Assembly: GCA_002633005.1 (NCBI GenBank)
Contig: NMRA01000482.1
Coordinates: 167,361 to 231,360, forward strand
Source of the DNA: Phoronis australis
Lineage: Eukaryota > Phoronida > Phoronidae
Direction: 5' to 3'
DNA length: 64,000 nucleotides
The position numbers and the translations under genes are program-made. Positions 14,901 through 24,923 of the stretch are shown in pieces. The notes beneath the pieces are model-generated. The model ran no database searches and was not told where the DNA came from. It saw only the letters and a list, made by a program, of their open reading frames with translations. Numbering within the stretch: position 1 is the first letter of the stretch; the number at the start of each line of letters is the position of its first letter.

Positions 14901-15486
14901 TGCTCGACGTGTTTCAAACACAAACTGCTTTGACGCGAAACACACGAAAACGGGTAATTCGCTTGTATGTCTTCGATTTTTGCACTAAGTGCAGAAACTT
15001 AAACTTTACTAATAGGATGATATGTGATTTTTCGTTTACAAGTGGGATTTTGGTGGGATGCATGAATGTCCTTTCAATGCTGCAGTACAATATAACAGCT
15101 TAAATTCATCACCACGTCAAGCACAATACGATTTTTACATCAGTTCGCTATTTTTTCGACTAACTATATTGAATTTTTGGATTTTTGTACTGGTTTGCCA
15201 AGTAGAGTGCGAGTTTCGGACGCACTTTATGTTCTTTATTAAACTATAACTCAAGACATGTTTGATGTTAAGTTTCAAAGGTCTTCAGACTAACCTGTGT
15301 AGTGACGAGTACGATCTTGACAATATGAAACATCAACTTGAACGGAACCACTTTTCGTTCCTGCCACTTCTGACAAGGGGTCAAGTACATCCATCTTACC
15401 TTCCACCGCAAGGAGGTGCCAGCAGAATTGGAATTTGCCAAAGATTCAGCTGAACTCATTTCACGTTCTCTGTAAACATTAGGCAT
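1..15486 (-). CDS. MCOLN: Mucolipin (TRPML) lysosomal cation channel, 12 exons, 3' end outside window
   Basis: Non-selective Ca2+/cation channel of endolysosomal membranes, gated in this family by phosphoinositides. Coding exons joined by me (minus strand): 15486-15295, 14090-13899, 12214-12061, 11252-11177, 8262-8166, 7711-7606, 6413-6295, 5674-5525, 4644-4543, 3698-3576, 1190-984, 119-1. All junctions are AG/GT and phases agree throughout, giving about 545 residues against roughly 580 for vertebrate TRPML1. Order: cytosolic N-terminus and TM1 (exon 1), luminal domain (exons 2-6), TM2 (exon 7), TM3 (exon 8), TM4 (exon 9), TM5 (exon 10), pore with filter NGDE (about residues 453-456) and TM6 (exon 11), then the HGFP tail motif. 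No frame break is seen. The start Met is a choice; the frame is open further upstream. Confidence 0.93.
120..983. other. Mucolipin last intron, no separate gene seen
   Basis: No coding similarity on either strand. A short motif beginning gggactcaactaaggtccct near 538 recurs in inverted orientation near 900, suggesting a small inverted repeat. Confidence 0.4.
984..1190 (-). CDS. MCOLN: Mucolipin exon 11: pore and TM6
   Basis: 69 codons. FRTISDTCENLFAMLNGDE carries the pore helix and filter, followed by SRLYLYSFNSLFIFFVLNIF (TM6) and ITDSYETIK. The filter reads NGDE where vertebrate mucolipins have NGDD, a conservative change in an acidic cation-selecting position. Acceptor TTACAG, donor AAG/GTACGA. 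Confidence 0.95.
2126..2845. repeat. Left copy of an N-gap duplication (intron plus end of exon 10)
   Basis: Begins in an (AT)n tract and ends in the last bases of mucolipin exon 10 at the N run. The same 700-odd bases follow the gap at 2889-3600 with only a few substitutions and a short indel (atatcaa, near 2700). Best explained as an assembly duplication. Confidence 0.9.
2846..2888. other. Assembly gap of 43 N
   Basis: Run of N between two near-identical copies of the same intron sequence. Confidence 0.99.
2889..3600. repeat. Right copy of the N-gap duplication
   Basis: Repeats 2126-2845 from inside the (AT)n tract to mucolipin exon 10. This copy continues into the full exon, so it is the one to use for the gene model. 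Confidence 0.9.
3576..3698 (-). CDS. MCOLN: Mucolipin exon 10: TM5
   Basis: 41 codons, phase 0, beginning VLILSMKRAVPNVMRF and ending in GWVVFGATHLK, as in the family's ILTLRAAFPNVLRF...GWIVLGPYHVKF. The last 25 nt of this exon recur at about 2821-2845, just left of the N gap, so part of it is duplicated in the assembly. Confidence 0.92.
4543..4644 (-). CDS. MCOLN: Mucolipin exon 9: TM4
   Basis: 34 codons, phase 0. Encodes TM4 and the diagnostic IMRYLGYFQKYN (family: V(I)RYLGFFQKYN). Acceptor TTTCAG, donor AAT/GTAAGT. Confidence 0.93.
5525..5674 (-). CDS. MCOLN: Mucolipin exon 8: TM3
   Basis: Exactly 50 codons, phase 0 on both sides. LEFLNVWYIAIVICDVFILV matches the highly conserved LEF(V/L)NGW(Y/H)I...DVL segment of TM3. 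Acceptor TTTCAG, donor TCA/GTAAGT. Confidence 0.92.
6295..6413 (-). CDS. MCOLN: Mucolipin exon 7: TM2
   Basis: 119-nt exon encoding VQVASLVGLIFFRCLLVSS then VLCLRSIYKAQVLK: a hydrophobic TM2 followed by the family's LCxRS(I/L) motif. Acceptor TTGTAG, donor ACG/GTATGT. It begins in phase 1 and ends in phase 0. Confidence 0.86.
7606..7711 (-). CDS. MCOLN: Mucolipin exon 6: end of luminal domain
   Basis: 106-nt exon beginning ITYDNRGHDGQILVSLD, a hallmark mucolipin motif (ITFDNKAHSG/ITYDNRDHDG type), followed by a conserved Cys. Acceptor TTATAG, donor GTACGT in phase 1. Confidence 0.88.
8166..8262 (-). CDS. MCOLN: Mucolipin exon 5: luminal domain
   Basis: 97-nt exon encoding LEQLTVQFYMKSIHLQ and continuing to VEFKVT, clearly parallel to the family's LVNVTIHFRLKTINLQ...TFSVLI strand. 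Acceptor TTGTAG. Two tandem GTAACG donors are present; the second keeps phase with exon 6 and joins to give VTITYDN. Confidence 0.85.
9234..9362. repeat. Tandem repeat of about 64 bp in the LTR
   Basis: Two successive copies of a unit beginning cagtgatgatgtaatttg and including gtggaactt(t)ataga/ctaga; a third, degenerate start follows at 9361. Direct observation. Confidence 0.8.
9270..9472 (+). promoter_or_regulatory. Cluster of heat-shock-element-like sites upstream of a TATA box
   Basis: Inverted GAA/TTC pentamers recur: gaactttctagaag (about 9336-9349), ggaatattctagag (about 9379-9392), ggaaagttctagaatg (about 9429-9444), gaaaagttccagaac (about 9458-9472), plus a weaker one near 9270. HSF binds alternating nGAAn/nTTCn units. 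The TATA box follows at 9485. Binding and promoter activity are inferred. Confidence 0.5.
10732..11075 (+). repeat. CGAAACTTCGG-rich interspersed repeat, copy 1
   Basis: Begins attaggggaa and is full of the palindrome-like units cgaaacttcgg/ccgaagtttcgg. A diverged copy in the opposite orientation lies at 34686-35072. Probably a non-autonomous DNA element; no coding capacity. Short ORFs here are not genes. Confidence 0.65.
11177..11252 (-). CDS. MCOLN: Mucolipin exon 4: luminal domain
   Basis: 76-nt exon, too short for ORF detection. Acceptor TTTCAG, donor GTAAGT. Encodes (D)CFNVSVIESNVSEIEENI and a short tail. It starts in phase 1 and ends in phase 2, matching both neighbours. Confidence 0.8.
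11678..11820. repeat. GGCGGCGCA palindromic element, double unit
   Basis: Two back-to-back units with cgcaccaaagggggctgg, agcccccacttttt, cagtgctg and cgccgcccat. It belongs to the family also at 12281, 26286 and 39217. Its complementary ends (ggcggcgca / tgcgccgcc) could fold into a hairpin. Confidence 0.7.
12061..12214 (-). CDS. MCOLN: Mucolipin exon 3: luminal domain
   Basis: 51 codons plus 1 nt, beginning YNSTDEIT. VNPANETFLLNP corresponds to the conserved VDPANDTFDIDP-type motif of mucolipins. The exon ends at ACAG/GTATAT in phase 1, and the split codon gives Asp before the Cys of exon 4, as in the family (T-D-C). Confidence 0.88.
12281..12412. repeat. GGCGGCGCA palindromic element
   Basis: Further member of the same family with ggctataggcccccac, ttttttcag and ccgcccatgg. 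More degraded ends than the 39-kb copy. Confidence 0.65.
12501..12725. mobile_element. MITE-like element with 14-bp terminal inverted repeats, copy 1
   Basis: 225 bp starting CATGCGCGCACCCA and ending in its near-complement (GAGTGCGCGCATG). Internal sequence aaaaaggtccgcctcaga and aattcgagccccccatatt is shared with the copy at 32743-32961. No coding capacity. Located in a mucolipin intron. Confidence 0.75.
13899..14090 (-). CDS. MCOLN: Mucolipin exon 2: end of TM1, start of luminal domain
   Basis: 64 codons beginning VLLFGVSR, directly continuing TM1. FKHLYLKDW and YSKEEFRDSVLFTIDR match the conserved start of the mucolipin extracytosolic/luminal domain. The donor is AGG/GTGTGC; reading on past it stays open but loses family similarity, whereas splicing to exon 3 restores it. 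Confidence 0.88.
14235..14425 (-). mobile_element. tRNA-derived SINE
   Basis: Read on the minus strand it begins GGAGACAGAGTGGCTCAG, with a pol III A box (GTGGCTCAGTGGTTAGAG, about 14399-14416) and a B box (GGGTTCAAATCC, 14362-14373) at normal tRNA spacing, followed by an unrelated tail. The anticodon arm does not pair properly, so this is not a working tRNA gene. It sits in a mucolipin intron in the sense orientation. Confidence 0.6.
15295..15486 (-). CDS. MCOLN: Mucolipin exon 1: N-terminus and TM1
   Basis: 64 codons from the first Met I accept to a CAG/GTTAGT donor. Contains the family's basic juxtamembrane stretch (KVRWMYLTPCQKW) followed by the start of TM1 (KLMFHIVKIVLVTTQ). The frame stays open 5' of this Met, so an upstream start or a spliced 5' exon is possible. 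A second in-frame Met lies at codon 10. Confidence 0.85.
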
Positions 15487-15794
15487 TGAGTGTATAAGTA
15501 CGAATGTTGAGTGTGCGAATCGAGAAGCTATGCGAAACTGCCGCGCAGGTGTCTACCAAAATGTTCTAGTCATAAACGTGAAACGAACAAATTTAACACC
15601 AGAGTTTACACGACGAGGTCAACTGATGAAATGGAAGTACAAAACCAATGCAAGAAACCCAAAGCTATTACACAGGCAAGCCAGTCTTGTTGTTGTAACA
15701 ACATATAAAGTATGTGTAGGCTGATGAGAGGTTCAATATAATTAGGGAAACAGAATTGCGGCTATTCTTAATGCAATCAAAGGTGCGGAAAGGA
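15487..15794. other. Region 5' of mucolipin exon 1, no feature recognised
   Basis: Should contain the mucolipin promoter or an upstream exon. No clear TATA box or initiator could be chosen on the minus strand. Confidence 0.3.
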
Positions 15795-17116
15795 TGCCAT
15801 TTTTGTCGGTATCCTTTAGTAAATTTTCAGTATATTGTTTATCTCATGGTTAAATAGATCGCAATCGCTGAAATCATTCAACGACAGACAACGTATCAGT
15901 TACATGTATGATCGGATTTTGTTATAATCTGGATCAGGCCGAAACGGGCAGATCGTGCATGACAGTTTCCTCTGGTCAGAACTGCGTCTACATGTATATC
16001 CGTCCATATCAGTGGATTATCATTTGCAAAACAATCTCGTGACATGGATTGTGATGTCCCATCAAGACACTAACGACGAAAACATATTGTACCCAACGGA
16101 GACGTCGAGCACAGCGGCGTTCAGTGAAACAATTTTCTTGCCAGAAAACCAACTTGAAGACCTCGCCGAATCGCACAAGTGACAGGCCAGCATTTTGCGC
16201 TGGAGCATAAGATCTTTACTAGCTGAGTGAAGTGTCCTAGAAAACTGGCATGTTGCAGGGATTGAGTTGATTGATTCCGTTCCCGGGGCCACATCTAGCC
16301 TCCAATATTGCATTACCGTCTATCTAAGCTATGACCGGTATTTGAACGTTTCAATTTGTCTCCCATTTCTCTCATTTTCTGTAATTTACATATATAATTG
16401 CTGTTTAATGACTGCAGTTGTACGCGCGTTCCCTTTTGGATACTAACCGATGTATGAGATGTGAGACAAGCCAATGCTATCCTTCAGTAGCCTAACGCTA
16501 GTGTCTGGCTAGGACCAAGATTGTACGAGATATCAAGGAACTATTTCGTTGCTCAGTAGTAAACACATCAAGAATTCCGCACATTATTCCATACCCCCAA
16601 AATGTTACATGTATACATTCGCACGCCGCACCCTTTTCTCGAGATAAACAGTGCCACCGCGTCTCAACTGGTAGTAGAGCTAGATGGTGGCCATACATGT
16701 ACATGTAGGTTATTCATACGCCGGACACTTTCTCACTGATAACTACACCATAAAAGCAGGAAGAGATAACCTCTTCCTGATAAAAGTCACGTTGTTATAA
16801 GTACCTATGACATCATTTTTCCTGGCGCGAGCACTGAGTGTATACATGGCCAGTTACCGACTTGGACAAATTGAACGAAGGACTGCTAGCTAGTAAAAAA
16901 ATTGATACCGGAGTATTTGTTCAAGTTGAGCGGACTTAATACATCGACAGCCCTCGCAAGCCGTGTCGGTAAGCGGTGCATGGGCCCGTTTCGCCACCCC
17001 CGCAAATCCGTATATGCTTAATTTGTGAACATAAAACTGAACAAAACAACGGATGTAGAGGATACAGTGAAAATACTAATGAACTCCCATTGAGCTCAAC
17101 AATTAAACTTGTCGCC
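15795..17116. repeat. Left copy of a 1.3-kb N-joined direct duplication
   Basis: Matches 17118-18441 over its whole length with scattered substitutions and small indels. No gene recognised inside; the small ORFs are disrupted differently in the two copies. Confidence 0.9.
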
Positions 17117-17117
17117 N

Positions 17118-18441
17118 TGCCATTTCTGTCGGTATCCTTTAGTAAATTTTCATGTGCATATTTCTTATCACATGGTTAAATAGATCGCAATCGCTGAAAT
17201 CATTTAACGACAGACAACGTATCAGTTACATGTATGATCGGATTTTGTTATAATCTGGATCAGGCCTAAACGGGTAGGTCGTGCATGACAGTTTCCTCTG
17301 GTCAGAACTGTGTTTATATCCGTCCATAACAGTGGATTATCATTTGCAAAACAATCTCGTGACATGGTTTGTGATGTCCCATCAAGACAAAACGACGAAA
17401 ACCTTTTGTACCCAACGGAGACGTCGAGCACAGCGGCGTTCAGTGCCAAACAATTTTCTTGCCAGAAAACCAACTTGAAGACCTCGCCGAATCGCACAAG
17501 TGACACAGGCGAGCATTTTGCGCTGGAGCATGTTAAGATCTTTACTAGCCTGAGTGAAGTGTCCTAGAAAACTGGCATGTTGCATTATGGGATTGAGTTG
17601 ATTGATTCCGTTCCCGGGCCACATCTAGCCTCCAATATTGCATTACCGTCTATCTAAGCTATGACCGGTATTTGAACGTTTTAAATTTCTCTCATTTTCT
17701 GTAATTTACATATATAATTGCTATTTAATGACTGCAGTTGTACGCGCGTTCCCTTTTGGATACTAACCGATATATATGAGATGTAGGAGACATGCCAATG
17801 CTATCCTTCAGTAGCCTAACGCTAGTGTCTGGCTAGGACCAAGATTGTACGAGATATCAAGGAACTATTTCGTTGCTCAGTAGTAAACACATCAAGAATT
17901 CCGCACATTATTCCATACCCCCAAAATGTCACATGTATACATTCGCACGCCGCACCCTTTTCTCGAGATAAACAGTGCCACCGCGTCTCAACTGGCAGTA
18001 GAGCTAGATTGTGGCCATACATGTACATGTAGGTTATTCATACGCCGGACACTTTCTCACTGATTACACCATAAAAGCAGGAAGAGATAACCTCTTCCTG
18101 ATAAAAGTCACCTTGTTATTAGTACCTATGACATCATGTTTCCTGGCGCGAGCACTGAGTGTACACATGGCCAGTTATAGTATACCGACTTGGACAAATT
18201 GAACGAAGGACTGCTAGTAAAAAAATTGATACCGGGAGTATTTGTTCAAGTTGAACGGACTTAATACATCGACAGCCCTCGCAAGCCGTGTCGGTAGGCG
18301 GTGCATGGGCCCGTTTCGCCACCCCCGCAAATCCGTACATGCTTAATTTGTGAACATAAAACTGACCAAAACAACGGATGTAGAGGATACAGTGAAAATA
18401 CTAATGAACTCCCATTGCGCTCAACAATTAAACGTGTCGCC
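17118..18441. repeat. Right copy of the 1.3-kb N-joined duplication
   Basis: Starts immediately after a single N at 17117 with tgccatttctgtcggtatcc and ends at gtcgcc, exactly where the left copy meets the N. Confidence 0.9.
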
Positions 18442-18905
18442 GGGTTGTCTTCGTGTGCCAGATCCCGTGAACAGGAGTATTGATAAAGCATCAGTAATTC
18501 TTTCACTGAAAATTGATTAACGGGATAAGATTCATGGTTTATAGTGAGAAATTCAATTTTGTTTGACTGAAACGATATTTCAAATAATTCATTGAAAAAA
18601 TCTGAGGCAGTAAGCACGAGAGTTGAATACGAAAATAGTCGCACAGCCAAATCGACGAGTTTGTCCGTGAAAATCATCGCGCGGCCGAGGATTAATGTAT
18701 GCGAGCAAACGAGTGCGCCAGAGGGGGGGGAGTGTGCGCCTGTGAGAGGAGAATAGCATATGTGTGGGAGAAGAATTTATGCCCAGGCAACGAAATATAT
18801 GTAGGGTCTATAAAGTAGTGCTTCGCTTCGGTGATGAGACTTGCGTGATCTTGCTTTTGTGGTGAACCGAACGCAGTCTAAATTACTGACAACTTAGATA
18901 TCTGT
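18442..18905. other. No recognised feature
   Basis: Single-copy stretch between two N-joined duplications. It has a short G run near 18723 and no coding similarity. Confidence 0.4.
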
Positions 18906-20705
18906 TTTGCAGACATTTTTCGACTATAAACACCGGTTCTTTGAATTTAAACTTACCTTTTGTTTATTCAAAGCTGGCTAGTCGCTTGCATGAAATCACA
19001 GGGCTGCTCTCTTAGTGATGGCTGTTTATTATCTGTGATAAGCCCAACGCTGTGTCTGGATTAATTATCACCACGGTTGCGTTGTCACGTGGTAAGCCTA
19101 CAGTTTCGAGTTGATAGTCACAGAATAACGTCACAGCCACAACAAAAGTTTAAAGCCAACGACTTGTGTCTGACATGCATTGTGTTGCTTCACGCCGACC
19201 GAAATAACCACTGGGGATGCAGCAAACTTCCTTTTTGTAAGACCCAACTGCGGTCCAACTCGATGATCACTGACTATTCCATGAACTCAAAACTTCCGCT
19301 TTAGGAAATTATAGTGTTTCCTCAATTTTCTGACCAGGAAACATTAAATTTCCAAAACATTGCAATTACAAATGACATCATAGGCGGATTTAGGGGGGCA
19401 GGAGGTCGCCCCCTCCTTGGCTGCCGCAAAAAAATAAAACAGCAAGAGCGTAGGGAAATGTTGAACTTATTAATTAACCCTGGTAATTAACATTATACGG
19501 CTGAAACAATATTTAAGTGTGTGCAGTTTTAGTGTGTTTGGGGGTGGGGCTCAGATCCAATTTCAAGTGTAAAATTCGGAACACGGCGCAAACGTAATGG
19601 AACTATGGCTATTTATAGGCTCTCCCGCGATATCCCAGGCGACCGGCAGTGGTACTGCGCACTACGACTCTGTTTCCGTCGTCTGCTTCACTGAAAATTA
19701 CTTCATTTTTCAAAGAAAATGGAATCTGAGTGACGATAAAAAAACAGAAGCTGCTTGTAAAATGTGAATTTTAATCGAAGCCTTAGTGAATCACTCAGAA
19801 ACTCATAATTCTCTCTTTGTCAAACCTTAACTTAAGACGATTTCCAAAGCAATCAGACATTAATGCCAACACAAAAAAGGATTTGGTCTTTTGGGCAATT
19901 GAAAGCTATTTTAAATACAACAAATTTGTTACGAACTGATTGCACAAAGTATAAAAAGTGTAATAAGCATTACAAAAAGAAGTAGGTTTCGCGCGCAAAC
20001 GCTGTGGACCATAAACAAGTAGGTCTCTTAGCATCAAATTACGAGTTCGAGTCTGTGTAACTTCAAGTTTGACGTATTCTCCGTATTTTTATTTCTTTCT
20101 TGGATAATACTTCAGGAGTCAAGGAAAATGCTTGAATTTTAGAGGAAAAACATAAAAATTTTCCTGGGCGGGAGGGGGGTTTGCCCCCCTCCCCCCATTC
20201 GGTGCTATGCGCATCTACAATCGTGCTTTGCACAAATGTTTACAGACAAAATGTTGGTGTCAGACGATTGACTGTGGGTTTGTTTAAAAGGTAGCTATGC
20301 TTTGAGATTGTGCGTAGATTGAGAGTGAATAATCAAATCCAATAATTAATTTATTATATGATAACCCCTAATTAGACAAATGAAACCTATTGTTAATTAA
20401 GTAATCAACTACAAAGAGTAACTACGCTGGAGCCCTCTTTAAAGATACTTTAATCAAACAACCAAAACAATCAAATGTCTTATCTGCTCTCTAAGCTAGG
20501 ACTCTCCACTTGTTGGATGTCTGTCCTGTTGGTGAATCTTCGAACTACACACACTGTATAACGACAGTGTACTTGCTGGTCACCGTCTCTGGTGATGCAA
20601 CACTTGCAGGCAATTTCTTCTACCTGCGATTTTTCTTGCTGGTCACAGTCTCTGTCTGATGACGCAACACTTCAGGTAGTATCTTACTACCCACAATGCA
20701 AGTGA
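18906..20705. repeat. Left copy of a 1.8-kb N-joined direct duplication
   Basis: Matches 20707-22503 throughout. It ends at gcaagtga next to the N at 20706. No gene recognised. Confidence 0.92.
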
Positions 20706-20706
20706 N

Positions 20707-22503
20707 TTTGCGGACATTTTCGACTATAAACACCGGCGGGTTGTTTGAATTTAAACTTACCTTTTGTTTATTCAAAGCTGGCTAGTCGCTTGCATGAAAT
20801 CACAGGGCTGCTCTCTTAGTGACGGCTGTTTATTATCTGTGATATGCTCAACGCTGTGTCTGAATTAATTATCACCACGGTTGCGTTGTCACGTGGTAAG
20901 CCTGCAGTTTCGAGTTGATAGTCACATAATAACGTCACAGCCACAACAAAAGTTTAAAGCCAACGACGTGTGTCTGACAATGCACTGTGTTGCTTCACGC
21001 CGACCGAAATAACCACTCGGGATGTTGTAAGACCCAACTGCGGTGCAACTCAATGATCACTGACTATTCTATGAACTCAAAACTTCCGCTTTAGGAAATT
21101 ATGTTTCCTCAATATTCTGACCAGGAAACACATTAAATTCCCAAAACATTGCAATTACAAATGACATCGTAGGCGGATTTAGGGGGGGCCGCCCCCCCCC
21201 CCCCTCTTGGCTGACGTAAAAAATAAAACAGCAAGAGCGTAGGAAAATGTTGAGCTTATTAAATAACCCCGGTAATTAACAGTATACGGCTGAAACAATA
21301 TTTAAGTGTATGCAGTTTTAGTGTGTTTGGGGAGTGGGGCTCAGATCCAATTTCAAGTGTCAAACTCGGAACGCGGCGCAATCGTAATGGAACTATGGCT
21401 ATGTATAGGCTCTCCCGCGAAATCTCACGCGATCGGCAGTGGTACTGCGCACTACGACTCTGTTTCCGTCGTCTGCTTCACTGAAAATTACTTCATTTTT
21501 TAAAGAAAATGGAATCTGAGTGACGATAAAAAAAACAGAAGCTGCTTGTAAGATGAGAATTTTAATCGAAGCTTTAGTGAATCACTCAGAAACTCATAAC
21601 TCCCCCATTTGTCAAACCTTAACTTAAAACGATTTCCAAAGCAATCACGTCATTAATGCCAACCCAAAAAAAGGATTTGGTCTTTTGGGCAATTGCAGGC
21701 CATTTTAAATACAACAAATTTGTTACGAACTGATTTCGCGCGTAAACGCTGTGGACCATAAACAAGTAGGTCTCTTAGTATCAACTTACGAGTCGAATCG
21801 TGGTGGTGCAGTGGTAAAGTACGCACGCTCTCTCCGCCATGACTTCGAGTCTGTGGTAACTTCAAGTTTGACGTGTTCTCCGTATTTTTATTTCTTTCTT
21901 GGATAATACTTCAGGAGTCAAGGAAAATGCTTGATTTTTAGAGGAAAAACATAAAACTTTTCCTGGGAAGGGGGTTTGCCCCCCTCCCTCCATTCGGTGC
22001 TATGCGCATCTACAATCGTGCTTTGCACAAATGTTTACAGACAAAATGTTGGTGTCAGACGATTGACTGTGGGTTTGTTTAAAAGTTAGCTACATGTATG
22101 CTTTGAGATTGTGCGTAGATTGAGAGTGAATAATCAAATCCAGCAATTAATTTATTATATGATAACCCCTAATTAGACAAATGAAAGCTATTGTTAATTA
22201 AGCAATCAACTACAAAGAGTAATTACGCTGGCGCCCTCTTTAAAGATTACTTTATTCAAACAACCAAAACAATCAAATGTCTTATCTGACAAGCTAGGAC
22301 TCTCCACTTGTTGTATGTCTGTCCTGTTGGTGAATCTTCGAACTACACACACTGTATAACGGCAGTGTACTTGCTGGTCACCGTCTCTGGTGATGCAACA
22401 CTTGCAGGCAATTTCTTCTACCCGCGATTTTTCTTGCTGGTCACAGTCTCTGTCTGATGACGCAACACTTCAGGTAGTATCTTACTACCCACAATGCAAG
22501 TGA
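20707..22503. repeat. Right copy of the 1.8-kb N-joined duplication
   Basis: Follows the N at 20706. It differs from the left copy by point changes, loss of about 40 bp near 21737 and an extra block at about 21790-21845 that includes a tRNA-like box (gtggtgcagtggtaaag). In the left copy that block is missing between short direct cgagt repeats. Confidence 0.92.
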
Positions 22504-24817
22504 CAAGCTCTTAGTTAACTTCCTGTTCGTTAAGGAGGCACAGAACAGTTCTCACAGGGGTTCGCCTGTCAGAACACACGTCAATGCACTCTTCACCCTT
22601 TCTTCACTTTGTCAAAAACTGCATGCAACTAAGGAAATGTTTTGAGTCATTTCACATCAGAAGCCCTACAGATAAGCACAGAAATACTGCAGCACTAGTA
22701 ACATTGATAATAATAATAATATGCACTAATCAATACAGAAATACATATTTATTTAATTTTCCAAAAGTTTTCACAATAAAAGTGGGTTCATTACAAAGAT
22801 GCAATGGTAGGCAAACGCGGGAAACATTTCAAGGACTATTTTAGGTGTGGGCTGAAAATCAATCGGAAGCGTGAATGTCCGGCTAATCCCGGATGACAGA
22901 AAGGAACGCAAACCTGAGTTCTTCACGCCGGTCCGGATAGGTTCACTGATGAAATTCCTATTTTAGAGGAAACAGTGACAGCGTTCCTAAGATTTCAACT
23001 TGTAAATTTGTATCAAAAGAAATGTGTGGTTCTGTTACAAATCGACAACTATCGCCGATGTTTGCCAACCATTTCGCTGAATTCTATGTCGGTGACTTAC
23101 TTAACATACTCTGCCATTTAACAAGATGTGGCTCATTAGCAAAACTTTTGGGTGCAGCCACGAAGACCACAAGTATTAACTCGCGCTTGGGCTGATTTCA
23201 GAAAATCACCCTTCTCGGCGATGTCACTTTAAAAATAACAAAACAGGGTCGTCGCATAAAAAGTGCTTTGCGCTCTTCCTGTCTATTTCACTGATCACGA
23301 TTCTCGGAATTGTTCACCCCAGCGGATGTGTATCGGGAGTGCACTGGTAAAATGGCGGCGAACAATATTATTACTATTTTCAACCAACAGGTCATTTTTT
23401 CAAACTTGGCCGATGGTTCCCGGTTGAGTGGTTTATTCTTGACACACCTTTAGCAAATCCTTGAGGTGATTAAAACGGTGAGACATAAATTCTAACAGCA
23501 CTTTCCAGTTGATAAAATAATCTGTTTACATAATATTATGCGAAAAAAACAGTATTCCCAGGATGTAACAATAAAGTGTACCATTGAACACGTTTGTTTG
23601 GCATTGACAATCTTCCTCACTTATGGGCTTCAAGGGCACTCTATTTATTCGCGTTCTTTTCTCACAAATACACATCTTTTCTCACGAGCCCAATTCTTTT
23701 CGCACCAACTGATCAAACGGTGTTTTATATGTTCTTCACAGCCGTTTTAAACGCTAAAGTAACGACACCTGTCAGAGTAGTGAACTAGTGTGACTTTTGT
23801 CGGTATAATACTTGCACGAAGCCTCCTGCTCGCTGGCGGCAGAAGCGAGACTATGGAAGAGTGTAGCGGAAGAGCGTTGTATCACAGTTGTTTTTCACCA
23901 AGTTCAGAGTTCACCCCCAGAAATAAGAGGATCGGATATGATAAACGATATTATAATATGTCTTGACATTTAATAGGCAGTGCGCACATACAAGTGTACT
24001 TTCGAACCGACACAATTGCTAGCTAGTCGTAAAAGCAAAAGGAGGTCGACAAGTATTCAGAATGGATGCGGGTAAGTGAAAATCAGGGCTCTTCAATTGA
24101 ATATAGAGACACAACTTTTCAAGCTGAGCCAACTTCAGGAAAAAGGGTGTGATGTGCATGTAGGAAGAAATTCAGAGCAGTTCAGTGGAACTAGCGATGT
24201 TAGCACACTCGTGTTGGCGTCGTGTGTTTCAGCGCTTGCTATACAGATTCTCCCAATATATAAATATTTTGCGACTAATGTCTCACTTACCTATTAATGT
24301 AGGAGCTTTAAAAAAGTTTCGCGAGTTCTTTAACATGGCACCAACTTTTATTTCAGCGTTTTCACCTCATTCATAGATGTTACTTTCAAATATAGCAAGT
24401 TCCCGCTTTTAAAGTTGCACATTTTCGTGTAATTTGCTGATGAATTTGATGAAAACTGACAAAATGTTAAAATTTGGCGTTCGTGCGATATGTCGTGATA
24501 ACAATATTGTCTTGGGCATTATAACAGATACATTTAAGCAGTGCTAATCAAATTAAACAAGTTTAACGAGAAAATTCCGTTAAAGTAGGAGTAAAATAAG
24601 CTTTTAAAATTACACCGTCACCTGCCGGTAGAATATAAAACTACTTTGAATTACAAATAGACGGTTAGCTCTTCCTACTAAAGGAGTATCAGAAGATCGA
24701 TTAAATTTTGTTGCCAAACAAGCATGATAAAGTAGGAACTGTAATGCAAATGGTGGGAAAGTTTGGACTAAAGAAGACCTCAATTAGTTTTCGTCGACTT
24801 TTACAAGAGATACTCAC
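22504..24817. other. No recognised gene
   Basis: AT-rich intergenic sequence. A Kozak-like ATG followed by GTAAGT (24062-24076) might be a tiny first exon, but no partner exon was found. Confidence 0.3.
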
Positions 24818-24923
24818 CCCATATCACAATCGCGACGAACCATAGGGCCATAGAAAGGTAATTCAACGCACTAGATGCATTTCGACCAACTCTGGCCCAC
24901 TCTTCCGCCAACAATTTCTTCCC
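24818..24923 (-). CDS. Candidate orphan exon, membrane segment
   Basis: 106-nt stretch flanked by GGCTAG and a GTGAGT donor, open in one phase. Encodes AEEWARVGRNASSALNYLSM followed by a hydrophobic run ending in IVIW. The pattern of small residues before the membrane segment recalls the C-terminal half of CD225/dispanin proteins, but no partner exon with the first membrane segment was found. This could be chance. Confidence 0.22.

Noticed and set aside
24062-24076. Tiny first exon (ATGGATGCG followed by GTAAGT)
   Set aside because: Nothing downstream on the plus strand continues it.
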